A stretch of 64,000 nucleotides of DNA from Bradyrhizobium tropiciagri. Its GTDB lineage: Bacteria > Pseudomonadota > Alphaproteobacteria > Rhizobiales > Xanthobacteraceae. The notes under the pieces were generated by a model. It was given only the letters and a program-made list of their open reading frames with translations. It was not told the origin of the DNA and did no database searches. Positions 38,578-45,705 of the stretch are shown in pieces; within the stretch, counting starts at the first letter, position 1, and the number at the start of each line of letters is the position of its first letter. Where the stretch lies: assembly GCF_001189845.1 (NCBI RefSeq), contig NZ_LFLZ01000020.1, positions 1-64,000 of the forward strand, given 5' to 3'. The position numbers were made by a program, and so were the translations under genes.

Positions 38578-39345
38578 TTGGTCATAACACCCGCCTCGGC
38601 ATTTTTCGGCGTGCTGGCGGCAGGCGCCGTGATCGGCAGCGCCGTGCTGTTCGGCAAATGGCAGAGGCTGCGGCGCGCCGAATATATCCGCACCTTCAAA
38701 TGGCCGGCGGGCCTGCTGGCGCGGCTCGAGAAGCATCACCCCGGCTTCAACCGCAAGGACAGCGCGCTGGTGTCGCGCGGCCTGCGCCAGTTCTTCCTCG
38801 CCTATCTGATGAGCGGCAAGCGCTTCGTCTCGATGCCGTCGCAGGCCGCCGACGACCTCTGGCACGAATTCATCCTCTACACCCGCGAATACGACGCGTT
38901 CTGCCGCCGCGCCTTCGGCACGTTCCTGCATCACAGACCAGCCGTCGTACTGGTGAAGGAGCAGCGCCGGAGCAATGAGGGGCTGCGGCGGGTCTGGTGG
39001 TACTGCTGCAAATACGAGAACATCGATCCGGTCAGGCCGACGCGGCTGCCGCTGCTGTTCGCGCTCGACGCCAAGCTGAACATCGCGAACGGCTTCGTCT
39101 ACCACACCGACTGCGAGGCGCTGCGCCGCAGCGGCATTGCCGGCAGCAGTCCCTATTGCGGCGGCGATTTCTCGGACTCATCGATCGACGGATCGTCGGC
39201 GGGTTTTGGCGATGCCGGCAGCGACGGAAGCCATGGCGGCGATGGTGGTGGCCACGGTGGCGGTGATGGAGGCGGCGACGGTGGAGGTGGCGGCGACAGC
39301 GGAGGCGGCTGCGGCGGCGGGTGTGGCGGCGGCGGTGGCGACTAG
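38578..39345 (+). CDS. Glycine-rich-domain-like protein (GRDP/DUF1399-like)
   Basis: 255 aa. One N-terminal membrane span (residues 5-24) precedes a soluble domain with RQFFLAYLMSGKRFVSMPSQ, ADDLWHEFILYTREYDAFCR and FGTFLHHRPAV. The Trp-His-x-Phe and Phe-Cys pattern is that of glycine-rich-domain-like proteins. The last 65 residues are almost all Gly/Ser/Asp, with three late Cys (GGGCGGGCGGGGGD). A UUG start at 38578 is used; GGGGGGCAA lies before it. Stop supplied by a repeat edge. Function unknown; the tail may be extracytoplasmic. Confidence 0.75.
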   Translation: MVITPASAFFGVLAAGAVIGSAVLFGKWQRLRRAEYIRTFKWPAGLLARLEKHHPGFNRKDSALVSRGLRQFFLAYLMSGKRFVSMPSQAADDLWHEFILYTREYDAFCRRAFGTFLHHRPAVVLVKEQRRSNEGLRRVWWYCCKYENIDPVRPTRLPLLFALDAKLNIANGFVYHTDCEALRRSGIAGSSPYCGGDFSDSSIDGSSAGFGDAGSDGSHGGDGGGHGGGDGGGDGGGGGDSGGGCGGGCGGGGGD

Positions 39346-39442
39346 AGCATTTTCGAGCGAAGTGGACACCGGTTCGCGTGAAGAAAATGCGTCAGAACGA
39401 GAATCTAGAGCTCCGTTCCGATGCAATCGGAAAAAAGCTCTA
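39344..39442. repeat. Dispersed repeat, family B, copy 1, with adjoining hairpin
   Basis: AGAGCATTTTCGAGCGAAGT, GGACACCGGTTCGCGTGAAG, AAAATGCG forms the B element. AGAGCTCCGTTCCGAT and ATCGGAAAAAAGCTCT then form a second hairpin with an A/T-run. Its outer TAGAGC edges provide stop codons for the genes on both sides. The hairpin may terminate the minus-strand gene. Another B copy lies at 59388-59453. Confidence 0.8.
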
Positions 39443-40327
39443 GGACAGCCGTATCTGTTTGAGCTCGCGAATGCCGTCGTGATGGCCGAGGCCGCGCACG
39501 GTCTGCTCGCAGCGCCAGGCGTTGCCGTCGCGCTCGATCGAGAACAGATTGTAGGCCGCCGCCGGATAGTGCTTGCGCGCCAGCGCCGATGCCGACGGCA
39601 CGCCGATCGCCGGGATCTTCCGCTCGGGGCCGTCGAACCACATCGTCGAATGGATGTGGTCGTGGCCATGCAGCACCAGCTCGACGCCGTGCCGCTTGAG
39701 CAGCGCGAGCAATTGATGCGAATCGGTCAACCGCTTGGCGCGGCCGTCGGAGTGCAGCGGGTGATGCACGAGCAACACGCGGAACGCATCTTCCCGCGAC
39801 AGCTGCCCGAGGATCGTATCCAGCGCGCCGAGCTGGGCATGGCCGAGCCAGCCGGTCGCCATCAGCGGCGGCGTCGGCACCGCGGAGGAGACGCCGATCA
39901 GCGCCACCGGGCCGCGGCGGCGCACGAACGGAAAATGCGTCGCCGCGCCGTCGGCGTCGCCGCGCAGGTAGTCGCCGAAGTGGCTGACGAAGCGATGCCG
40001 GGTCGCGCGCACATAGGCGTCGTGATTGCCGGGGACCACGGTGACGTCGGCAGCGCCGCCGACGCCTTCCAGCCATTGCCGGGCCGGATTGAACTCGGCA
40101 TCCAGCGCCAGGTTGACGAGGTCGCCGGTGACGGCGACATGGTCCGGCTGCTGCGCCTGCATGTCCGACACCAGTGCGTCGAGCACGTCGCGGCGGTGAT
40201 ATTTGTGACGGTTGCGCGTCCAGTTCAAATAGCCGAAGGCGCGTTTGCCGGCGAGATCGCGCAGCCGCGCCGCCGGTAGCGGCGGCAGATGCGGATCCGA
40301 CAGATGTGCGAGGCGGAACGCCGCCAT
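39440..40327 (-). CDS. Metallophosphoesterase (calcineurin-like)
   Basis: 295 aa. The dinuclear-metal motifs of the family are complete: HLSDPHL (residues 7-13), VTGDLVNL, VPGNHDAY, LLVHHPL and LHGHDHIH. It resembles CpdA/Icc-type phosphodiesterases, acting on cyclic nucleotides or other phosphoesters; substrate not fixed. ATG at 40327 chosen because the conserved N terminus (AAFRLAHLSDPHL) starts there. Divergent from the NUDIX/GNAT pair. Confidence 0.9.
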   Translation of the reverse strand: MAAFRLAHLSDPHLPPLPAARLRDLAGKRAFGYLNWTRNRHKYHRRDVLDALVSDMQAQQPDHVAVTGDLVNLALDAEFNPARQWLEGVGGAADVTVVPGNHDAYVRATRHRFVSHFGDYLRGDADGAATHFPFVRRRGPVALIGVSSAVPTPPLMATGWLGHAQLGALDTILGQLSREDAFRVLLVHHPLHSDGRAKRLTDSHQLLALLKRHGVELVLHGHDHIHSTMWFDGPERKIPAIGVPSASALARKHYPAAAYNLFSIERDGNAWRCEQTVRGLGHHDGIRELKQIRLS

Positions 40328-40474
40328 CACGCGATTCCCTTCGGATTGTCGGTGAAAAGTGGCCGGCAGCCGGTCATGTCGTGCTATCCCGAACGTCCTG
40401 CCCTGTATTGGCAAGAGCTGCGCAGGCGCGCAAGGATCAAAGCAAGGATCAAACTCAGAGATGTCGAGGGTTCA

Positions 40475-40963
40475 GTGACGGTCCTGCTCGATTTACGCAA
40501 GCGCTACGAGCCGCAGATCAGATGGGTGTTTCATTTCTACTGGCGGCTGGTCCGCAGCATGACGCTCGGGGTCCGCGCCGTGGTGCTGGACGCCGACAAC
40601 AAGGTGTTCCTGGTCAAGCACAGCTACGTCGATGGCTGGTATCTGCCGGGCGGCGGGGTCGAGGTTGGCGAAAGTTTTATCGAGTCGCTGCGGCGCGAAC
40701 TGGAGGAGGAAGGGCGGATCGAGCTCACCAGCGAGCCGGTGCTGCACGGCATCTTCCACAACAGCCACGTCTCGCCGCGCGATCATGTCGCGGTCTATGT
40801 CGTCCGGAACTACCGGCAGGACCGGCTGCCGGAGCCGAATCGCGAGATCGTGGCCTGCGGCTTCTTCGATCCGGCCGCGCTGCCGGAGGAGACCACCCCC
40901 GGTACGCGGCTGCGGATATCGGAGGTGCTCGAGGGCAGGCCGCCGCCGGCCACATGGCGGTGA
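40475..40963 (+). CDS. NUDIX hydrolase
   Basis: 162 aa. The NUDIX box GGGVEVGESFIESLRRELEEEG has all catalytic Glu residues. RAVVLDADNKVFLVKHSY precedes it. The GTG at 40475 with GAGGG ahead gives an N-terminal helix (LLDLRKRYEPQIRWVFHFYW) before the core; the ATG at 40559 would start right at the fold. Substrate unknown, possibly nucleotide sugars or damaged nucleotides. Followed 39 bases later by a GNAT gene. Confidence 0.87.
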   Translation: MTVLLDLRKRYEPQIRWVFHFYWRLVRSMTLGVRAVVLDADNKVFLVKHSYVDGWYLPGGGVEVGESFIESLRRELEEEGRIELTSEPVLHGIFHNSHVSPRDHVAVYVVRNYRQDRLPEPNREIVACGFFDPAALPEETTPGTRLRISEVLEGRPPPATWR

Positions 40964-41002
40964 TGGACCGCGCCCGCGCCAGATGCTATCCCGCGCCCCA
41001 CA

Positions 41003-41515
41003 ATGACCGAACTGTCCCTGACCATCCTGCCCGAGACCCCGAAAGACGCCCAGGCGATCGAGCGCCTGCACGAGCGCACCTTCGGGCCCGGCCGCTTCGT
41101 GCTCAGCGCCTACCGGCTGCGCGAGCATGTCGATCATCTGCTCGATGTCTCCTTCACTGCGCGGATCGGCACCTTGCTGGTCGGCTCGGTGCGCCAGCTG
41201 CCGGTCACGATCGGCGACACGCCGGCGCTGATGCTCGGGCCGTTGACGGTCGAGCCGCCGTTCCGCAGCCGCGGCGTCGGCCGCGCGCTGCTCGAGCGTG
41301 CGATCAACGACGCGCGCGCCAAGGGCCATCGGCTGATCGTGCTGGTCGGCGACGAGCCGTATTACGCGCGGGTCGGCTTCAAGCCGGTGGCGAAGGGGCG
41401 GATGACGATGCCCGGCCCGGTCGACTACAGTCGCCTGCTCGTCATGGAACTGGTCGACGGCGCGTTCGAGGGCGTGTCCGGGCCGATCCAGCCGGACTGG
41501 AGCAAGGCGATCTGA
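41003..41515 (+). CDS. GNAT-family N-acetyltransferase
   Basis: 170 aa. The acetyl-CoA-binding loop reads FRSRGVGRALLERAINDARA (R-x2-G-x-G/A), preceded by the beta-strand MLGPLTVEP and followed by VLVGDEPYYARVGFKPV, where the Tyr is the usual general acid. It resembles the YhbS-like subgroup. Probably co-transcribed with the NUDIX gene. Acceptor unknown. Confidence 0.9.
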   Translation: MTELSLTILPETPKDAQAIERLHERTFGPGRFVLSAYRLREHVDHLLDVSFTARIGTLLVGSVRQLPVTIGDTPALMLGPLTVEPPFRSRGVGRALLERAINDARAKGHRLIVLVGDEPYYARVGFKPVAKGRMTMPGPVDYSRLLVMELVDGAFEGVSGPIQPDWSKAI

Positions 41516-41629
41516 CATCCGCGCGAGCCATCGCCGGAACGGTTGCACCCTCCGACAATCTGAAGCACAGTTGAGACAAGCGCAGGGACAAGACCGGCGC
41601 ATGTCATATCAACAGGGAGAGTGCGCGCC

Positions 41630-41947
41630 ATGATCAAGGTCAGTGTGATGTATCCGAACAATCCAGGCGCGCGCTTTGATCACGACTATTATCGCGACAA
41701 GCACATGCCCCTGGTGAAGGCGCGGCTCGGCGACGCCTGCAAATACTACACGATCGACAAGGGCCTTGCCGGCGGTGCGCCGGGGCAACCGGCAACCTAT
41801 GTCGGGATGTGCCACATCTTCTGCGACTCGGTCGAAGCCTTCGGGGCCGCCATGGGCAAGCACGCCCAGGAGATCATGGGCGACATTCCCAATTACACCG
41901 ATCAGCAGCCGGTGATTCAGATCAGCGAAGTCGTCGTGGGGCATTGA
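41630..41947 (+). CDS. EthD-family protein
   Basis: 105 aa dimeric alpha/beta barrel protein. IKVSVMYPNNPGARFDHDYY with DKHMPLVKARLG is the EthD core (His-Met-Pro is diagnostic). The C-terminal IPNYTDQQPVIQISEVV completes the fold. AGGGAGAG nine bases before the ATG. Commonly annotated as EthD reductase; its actual role is unproven. Confidence 0.88.
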   Translation: MIKVSVMYPNNPGARFDHDYYRDKHMPLVKARLGDACKYYTIDKGLAGGAPGQPATYVGMCHIFCDSVEAFGAAMGKHAQEIMGDIPNYTDQQPVIQISEVVVGH

Positions 41948-42052
41948 ACGGCGCGGATTGAAGCTTTTGTCGGGTAATTGTCACGATCGTCCTGGCCAGG
42001 GACGATCGTTGAGCTATGCCCTCAATTCAAAATTGATTTTTGTAGACCGCTG

Positions 42053-42514
42053 ATGCAACCAGACCAATATTTTTCCGGAGAGATTACAGTCATTCTTGCC
42101 GATGGGACGCGGTTGCCGGCAAAAGTCGTTGCGGATGAGATCATTGAGGCCGGCAAAGAGATTCACAAAATCTCGTTTGAGCTGGATGGCGACGTAAAGA
42201 CGGTTGAGTCCGAACGGGACTTTTTTGAAGCCTTGCGGCTGCTTCGGCTGGATCTGGAAAAGACTGGCGCATTGCTCTGCTGCTTTGGTGCAAGCGAGAA
42301 CGTCTATCCATCTGGGATGCAACGAGACATGAGCCCGGCAGTCCTCGCCTACAAGATGACACTGGGCGCTCCGGCTCTGAATCGGGACATTGTCAATATC
42401 TTCGAATCCGACGGAAGCGTCGTTCCATCAACCGTGGAACAACAGGAGCGTTTCCGCGAGAAATGGTTCGAGAGCTTGTCGACCAGACGCAGCGACGGGA
42501 AGTCCGGAGACTGA
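42053..42514 (+). CDS. Hypothetical protein with atypical composition
   Basis: 153 aa, no signal or membrane segment, no family recognised. Segments: YFSGEITVILADGTRLPAKV, IHKISFELDGDVKTVESERD and LRLLRLDLEKTGALLCCFGA. Codon third positions are clearly less GC-rich than in neighbours (many att, aaa, ttt, gat), suggesting later acquisition. ATG at 42053 is the first one with reasonable protein sequence after it; upstream sequence is AT-rich (TTGATTTTTGTAGACC). Isolated gene. Confidence 0.6.
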   Translation: MQPDQYFSGEITVILADGTRLPAKVVADEIIEAGKEIHKISFELDGDVKTVESERDFFEALRLLRLDLEKTGALLCCFGASENVYPSGMQRDMSPAVLAYKMTLGAPALNRDIVNIFESDGSVVPSTVEQQERFREKWFESLSTRRSDGKSGD

Positions 42515-42531
42515 GTCTATTGGCTCTCTGG

Positions 42532-42564
42532 TCCCGAATCGCGCTGCGCTTCATTCGGGCTACG
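42532..42564. repeat. Single arm of a family C repeat
   Basis: TCCCGAATCGCGCTGCGCTT then CATTCGGGCTACG matches the right arm of the copies at 23168 and 26462. No left arm is present. Confidence 0.65.
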
Positions 42565-42570
42565 CGACAA

Positions 42571-42600
42571 AAATCCCTCTGCCGTTGACGGCAGAGGGAT
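42571..42600 (-). terminator. Rho-independent terminator of the TonB receptor gene
   Basis: ATCCCTCTGCCG-TTGA-CGGCAGAGGGAT, a perfect twelve-base stem, with an A-run on the left that becomes the T-run on the minus strand. It lies 16 bases beyond the receptor stop. Confidence 0.92.
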
Positions 42601-42615
42601 ACGCCCGTCTCGTCT

Positions 42616-44994
42616 CTAGAACTTCAAGTTCGCAAAAGCCCGCACGCCGAGGCCCGGCATCAGCACCTCGTCCTTGGTGTAGGAGACGGAGTTGCGGATG
42701 TTCTGGTTGAGCAGGTTGTTGCCGGCCAGCCCAAGCGTCATCTCGCGAGCGCCGATCCAAGACGAATTGAGCTTGGTGTTGTAGGTCACCTCCGCGTTCA
42801 AGAGATTGTAGCCCGCGGTCGGGGTTTCGCGGATCACCGCGATGTCGTTCTGCGCGAAGGCGTGCACCAGGTTGATGCGGGTGAACCAGTTGCTGTCGCG
42901 CCAGTACATGCCGCCGCCGAGCCGCACCGGTGGAATCCGTGGCACGTTGCTGCCGTCGGTGAAGGTGGCGCGCACCACGTCGAACTGGTTCTCGATGCCC
43001 CAGATGCCGCCGTTGAGCGGGCCGATATCGAGCTGGCTCTGGAATTCGGCACCGCGGAAGATCGCGTCACGCTGTGCGTATCTCGCCTGGTTCAGCTCAA
43101 GCTGGTCCGGATTGGCTATGTCCACGCAAGCCGCACTGTCGCACGTGTTGCCGGTCAATTGGCGGTAGATAAAGCCGTTGAACTTCGTGTAGTAGCCGGT
43201 GAGTTCGAATCGCAACGGCCCCGTCGCCCGCCGCAATCCCACTTCGATCGATTTTGCCGTCTCAATGCCGAGATTGGGATTGCCGATGTCGAAGGTGGCG
43301 GTCGCATCATGAGCGCCGCGCGAAAACAGCTCTGCCGGTTTCGGGGCACGTTCGACGTATTGACCGGTAATGCTCGCAACTAGATCCCACGGCAGGTTCT
43401 GGATCAGGCCAATGCTCGCGCTTTTCGGCGTGAAGCGCGGATTGCGCGGAGTAGCGGGACCAACACTGGCAGGATCGATGTTGACGTCGAACACGTCAGG
43501 TATGAATGCCGGCGTTGTCCCGGACAGGTTGACGTGTTCGATGCGCCCGGCGATCTGCGCCTTGGTGGTCTCGCTGAATTTCAGCTCATTGAAGACGTAA
43601 CCGGCGACCCTGTTGTTGTTGTTGGGGTCCCACAACCCGTTGAGCGGGCTGCCTGGATCGTCCGGACTTGGGGCCGTCAATTCCTGATGTCCGGCCTGCA
43701 GGCCGAAAGCGGTGGTCACCGTGGCGAAGCGCGCATTGAACGGCATCATCTGCACCTCGACGCGCGCTTCCTGCTCCTTGTTGGTGAAGGTCTGTCGCAC
43801 GCCGTCGCTGAACAGATCGGCCGGATCGGCGAGGCCGAGCTCGTTGTGGCGATAGTCGGTCGCGCCGACCCAGAACCGCACGGCGTCGATCGCAGCGGCA
43901 TCCGGCCGGTACTCGCCCTTGACGGCGATCTTGGTCTGGTGCGCGTCGATCCTTGTCTGGTGATCGGCGCCGTCGATGCCGGGGATGTGGTACAGCGAGT
44001 CGTTCTGGGTGATCGCCGCGCCGATATAGCCGCCCTGGAAGAAATACGATGCGCCGACCGAGGCGCCGTCGGATTGCGTCGCGGAATTCGGCTGGCGGCC
44101 GTTAAACGGCTGGCCGGGGACAAACAGATAGGGATAGCTCGGGATGCTGTAGTCGCTGGTGGTGCGGCCATAGACGTCGGCATGCACGGCGACATTGTTG
44201 CCGCCGGCATCCAGCAGCATGCCGCCTTCGACGCCGCGATTGACCGAACTGACCGAGGTGCGGGTCTCGACATTGAGGCAACCCGGACCGCCGGCGTCGG
44301 CCAGCGGCGCTTTCACCGGCAGCCCATAGCTCTGGAACGGCGCCGCCGCGCAGGTCGGCATCGCGTCGGGAATCCGGTTGTTGGTCGCGCTCACCACGCC
44401 GCCGATCGAGGTCGAGCCGTAGCGCAGCGCCGCAGGTCCCCGGACCACCTCGATCTGGTTGGTCGAGAACGGATCGATCGGCACGAAATGATCTTCGCCG
44501 AGATCGGAGGCGCCGCCGCCGCCGAGACCGTTCTCGACAATGCCGACGCGGTTGACGTCGAGGCCGCGGATGATCGGCCGGCTCGATGCGCCGGGCGCGA
44601 AGCTCGAACCGGTGATGCCGGGCTTGGAGAACAGGAGATCGCCGAGCGTGGCGCCGCCGGAGCGCCGTAGCTCCTCGTTGGGCACCACGGTAACGGTCGC
44701 GAACTGGTCGGTGACGACCGGCAGCACGCCCTGCTGCGGTGCCGGCGCTGGCGTCGCTTGCGCCGGTTGTGCTGCCGCGGCGCGTTCGCGGTTGCGGCTC
44801 GGCGCAGCTCGGACGACGTGAACCGGCGCGCGCGTTGGCACAGTGCGGTGCCGCTGGATCGGGCTCGGCGCCGTCACGGTGATGTCAGGGAGTTGCGTCG
44901 GCGTGTCATCGGCCAGCGCGCTGCCATGCATGGCGCCGAGCAGCAGCCAGCTCGCGCCTCCGATGTGGAGTGCTCGTGTCTTCTGAAGTGTCAT
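42616..44994 (-). CDS. TonB-dependent outer-membrane receptor, probably for zinc (ZnuD-like)
   Basis: 792 aa. The signal peptide (about residues 1-28, ending SALA-DD) is followed by an unusual 60-residue Pro/Ala/Arg-rich linker (PTRAPVHVVRAAPSRNRERA) before the plug (FATVTVVPNEELRRSGGATL, SSRPIIRGLDVNRVGIVENG, QIEVVRGPAALRYGSTSIGG). The beta-barrel ends in Phe (LGVRAFANLKF). Two Cys pairs (PTCAAAPF with GGPGCLN; TCDSAACVD) lie in likely surface loops. It is downstream of a DUF2946 gene behind a Zur-like palindrome, so zinc is the favoured ligand; siderophore or other metal complexes are not excluded. Confidence 0.88.
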   Translation of the reverse strand: MTLQKTRALHIGGASWLLLGAMHGSALADDTPTQLPDITVTAPSPIQRHRTVPTRAPVHVVRAAPSRNRERAAAAQPAQATPAPAPQQGVLPVVTDQFATVTVVPNEELRRSGGATLGDLLFSKPGITGSSFAPGASSRPIIRGLDVNRVGIVENGLGGGGASDLGEDHFVPIDPFSTNQIEVVRGPAALRYGSTSIGGVVSATNNRIPDAMPTCAAAPFQSYGLPVKAPLADAGGPGCLNVETRTSVSSVNRGVEGGMLLDAGGNNVAVHADVYGRTTSDYSIPSYPYLFVPGQPFNGRQPNSATQSDGASVGASYFFQGGYIGAAITQNDSLYHIPGIDGADHQTRIDAHQTKIAVKGEYRPDAAAIDAVRFWVGATDYRHNELGLADPADLFSDGVRQTFTNKEQEARVEVQMMPFNARFATVTTAFGLQAGHQELTAPSPDDPGSPLNGLWDPNNNNRVAGYVFNELKFSETTKAQIAGRIEHVNLSGTTPAFIPDVFDVNIDPASVGPATPRNPRFTPKSASIGLIQNLPWDLVASITGQYVERAPKPAELFSRGAHDATATFDIGNPNLGIETAKSIEVGLRRATGPLRFELTGYYTKFNGFIYRQLTGNTCDSAACVDIANPDQLELNQARYAQRDAIFRGAEFQSQLDIGPLNGGIWGIENQFDVVRATFTDGSNVPRIPPVRLGGGMYWRDSNWFTRINLVHAFAQNDIAVIRETPTAGYNLLNAEVTYNTKLNSSWIGAREMTLGLAGNNLLNQNIRNSVSYTKDEVLMPGLGVRAFANLKF

Positions 44995-45102
44995 TGTCCT
45001 GGTCCAGTCCCGTCGAAATGACGGATCGATCCCGATTTGCCCTGCGGGAAGCCGCAACTGTGATGCGGCCGTCCGCTCAGGGCGTGCAGCAATCAGTCGA
45101 TG

Positions 45103-45531
45103 TCAGGACACAGGAGGTGCGCGGGAACGGAAGGCCGCACGCGCCGACTTCAGATGGACGAATTCGGCATTGGTGGTGCGGAACAGAAGCTCGACAGCCT
45201 CCGGCAGCAACAGCACCGGCGGCGCGGTGAAAAGCATGCTGCTCGCGAGCGAGATGACGGTGCAGATCGCGCAATTGTCGGCGGGATGATGCCGCCGGTC
45301 CTTGTCGTGCCTGACGGGCGGCTCGGTCCCGGTCACCTGGACCGCGAGGTCCGGCGTCGCCGAGGTCCCGATATAGGCCAGATCGAGCAGCGACAGGCCG
45401 GTCTGGACGGCGGGTGCTGCTTGCGCGGCCGCGATGGGGTGGAAATGCCCGAACGACAGCACGAACTGGACAGCGAGCGCGAACAGCGCCAGCCGCGAGC
45501 CAGTCTTGATGTGTCTCCGGAACCAATTCAT
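45103..45531 (-). CDS. DUF2946-type metal-associated protein
   Basis: 142 aa. N-terminal hydrophobic segment (LALFALAVQFVLSFGHFHPI) acting as signal or anchor. A His/Cys-rich stretch, RHDKDRRHHPADNCAIC, is the DUF2946 hallmark. A second hydrophobic segment (SMLFTAPPVLLLPEAVELLF) follows. These genes often sit beside metal TonB receptors. 108 bases separate it from the receptor gene, and both lie downstream of the palindrome at 45582. ATG at 45531; a GTG at 45546 would add five residues. Confidence 0.83.
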   Translation of the reverse strand: MNWFRRHIKTGSRLALFALAVQFVLSFGHFHPIAAAQAAPAVQTGLSLLDLAYIGTSATPDLAVQVTGTEPPVRHDKDRRHHPADNCAICTVISLASSMLFTAPPVLLLPEAVELLFRTTNAEFVHLKSARAAFRSRAPPVS

Positions 45532-45581
45532 GCCGATTGAGCCCACCCATCATCGGCACGGCGCTCATTCCCCGGCCGTCC

Positions 45582-45600
45582 GATGTTACATTATAACATC
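45582..45600. promoter_or_regulatory. Zur-box-like palindrome
   Basis: GATGTTA-CATTA-TAACATC: perfect seven-base arms, close to the bacterial Zur consensus built on TGTTATAATATAACA. It lies 51 bases before the DUF2946 start, where a repressor site would block the promoter. Confidence 0.78.
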
Positions 45601-45705
45601 GGAGGCCGGGCGCGATGTCAACGGTGGTTCAGACACACCCTATCGATCCGTTGCTGGTGTGGGATTGCAGCAACGGGGCCGATCGGACATTGCGCGCTAT
45701 TGGTC

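Noticed and set aside
39200..39345. GGC/GGT-rich tract as a simple-sequence repeat unrelated to coding
   Set aside because: It stays in frame with a complete gene and encodes the Gly/Asp/Ser tail.
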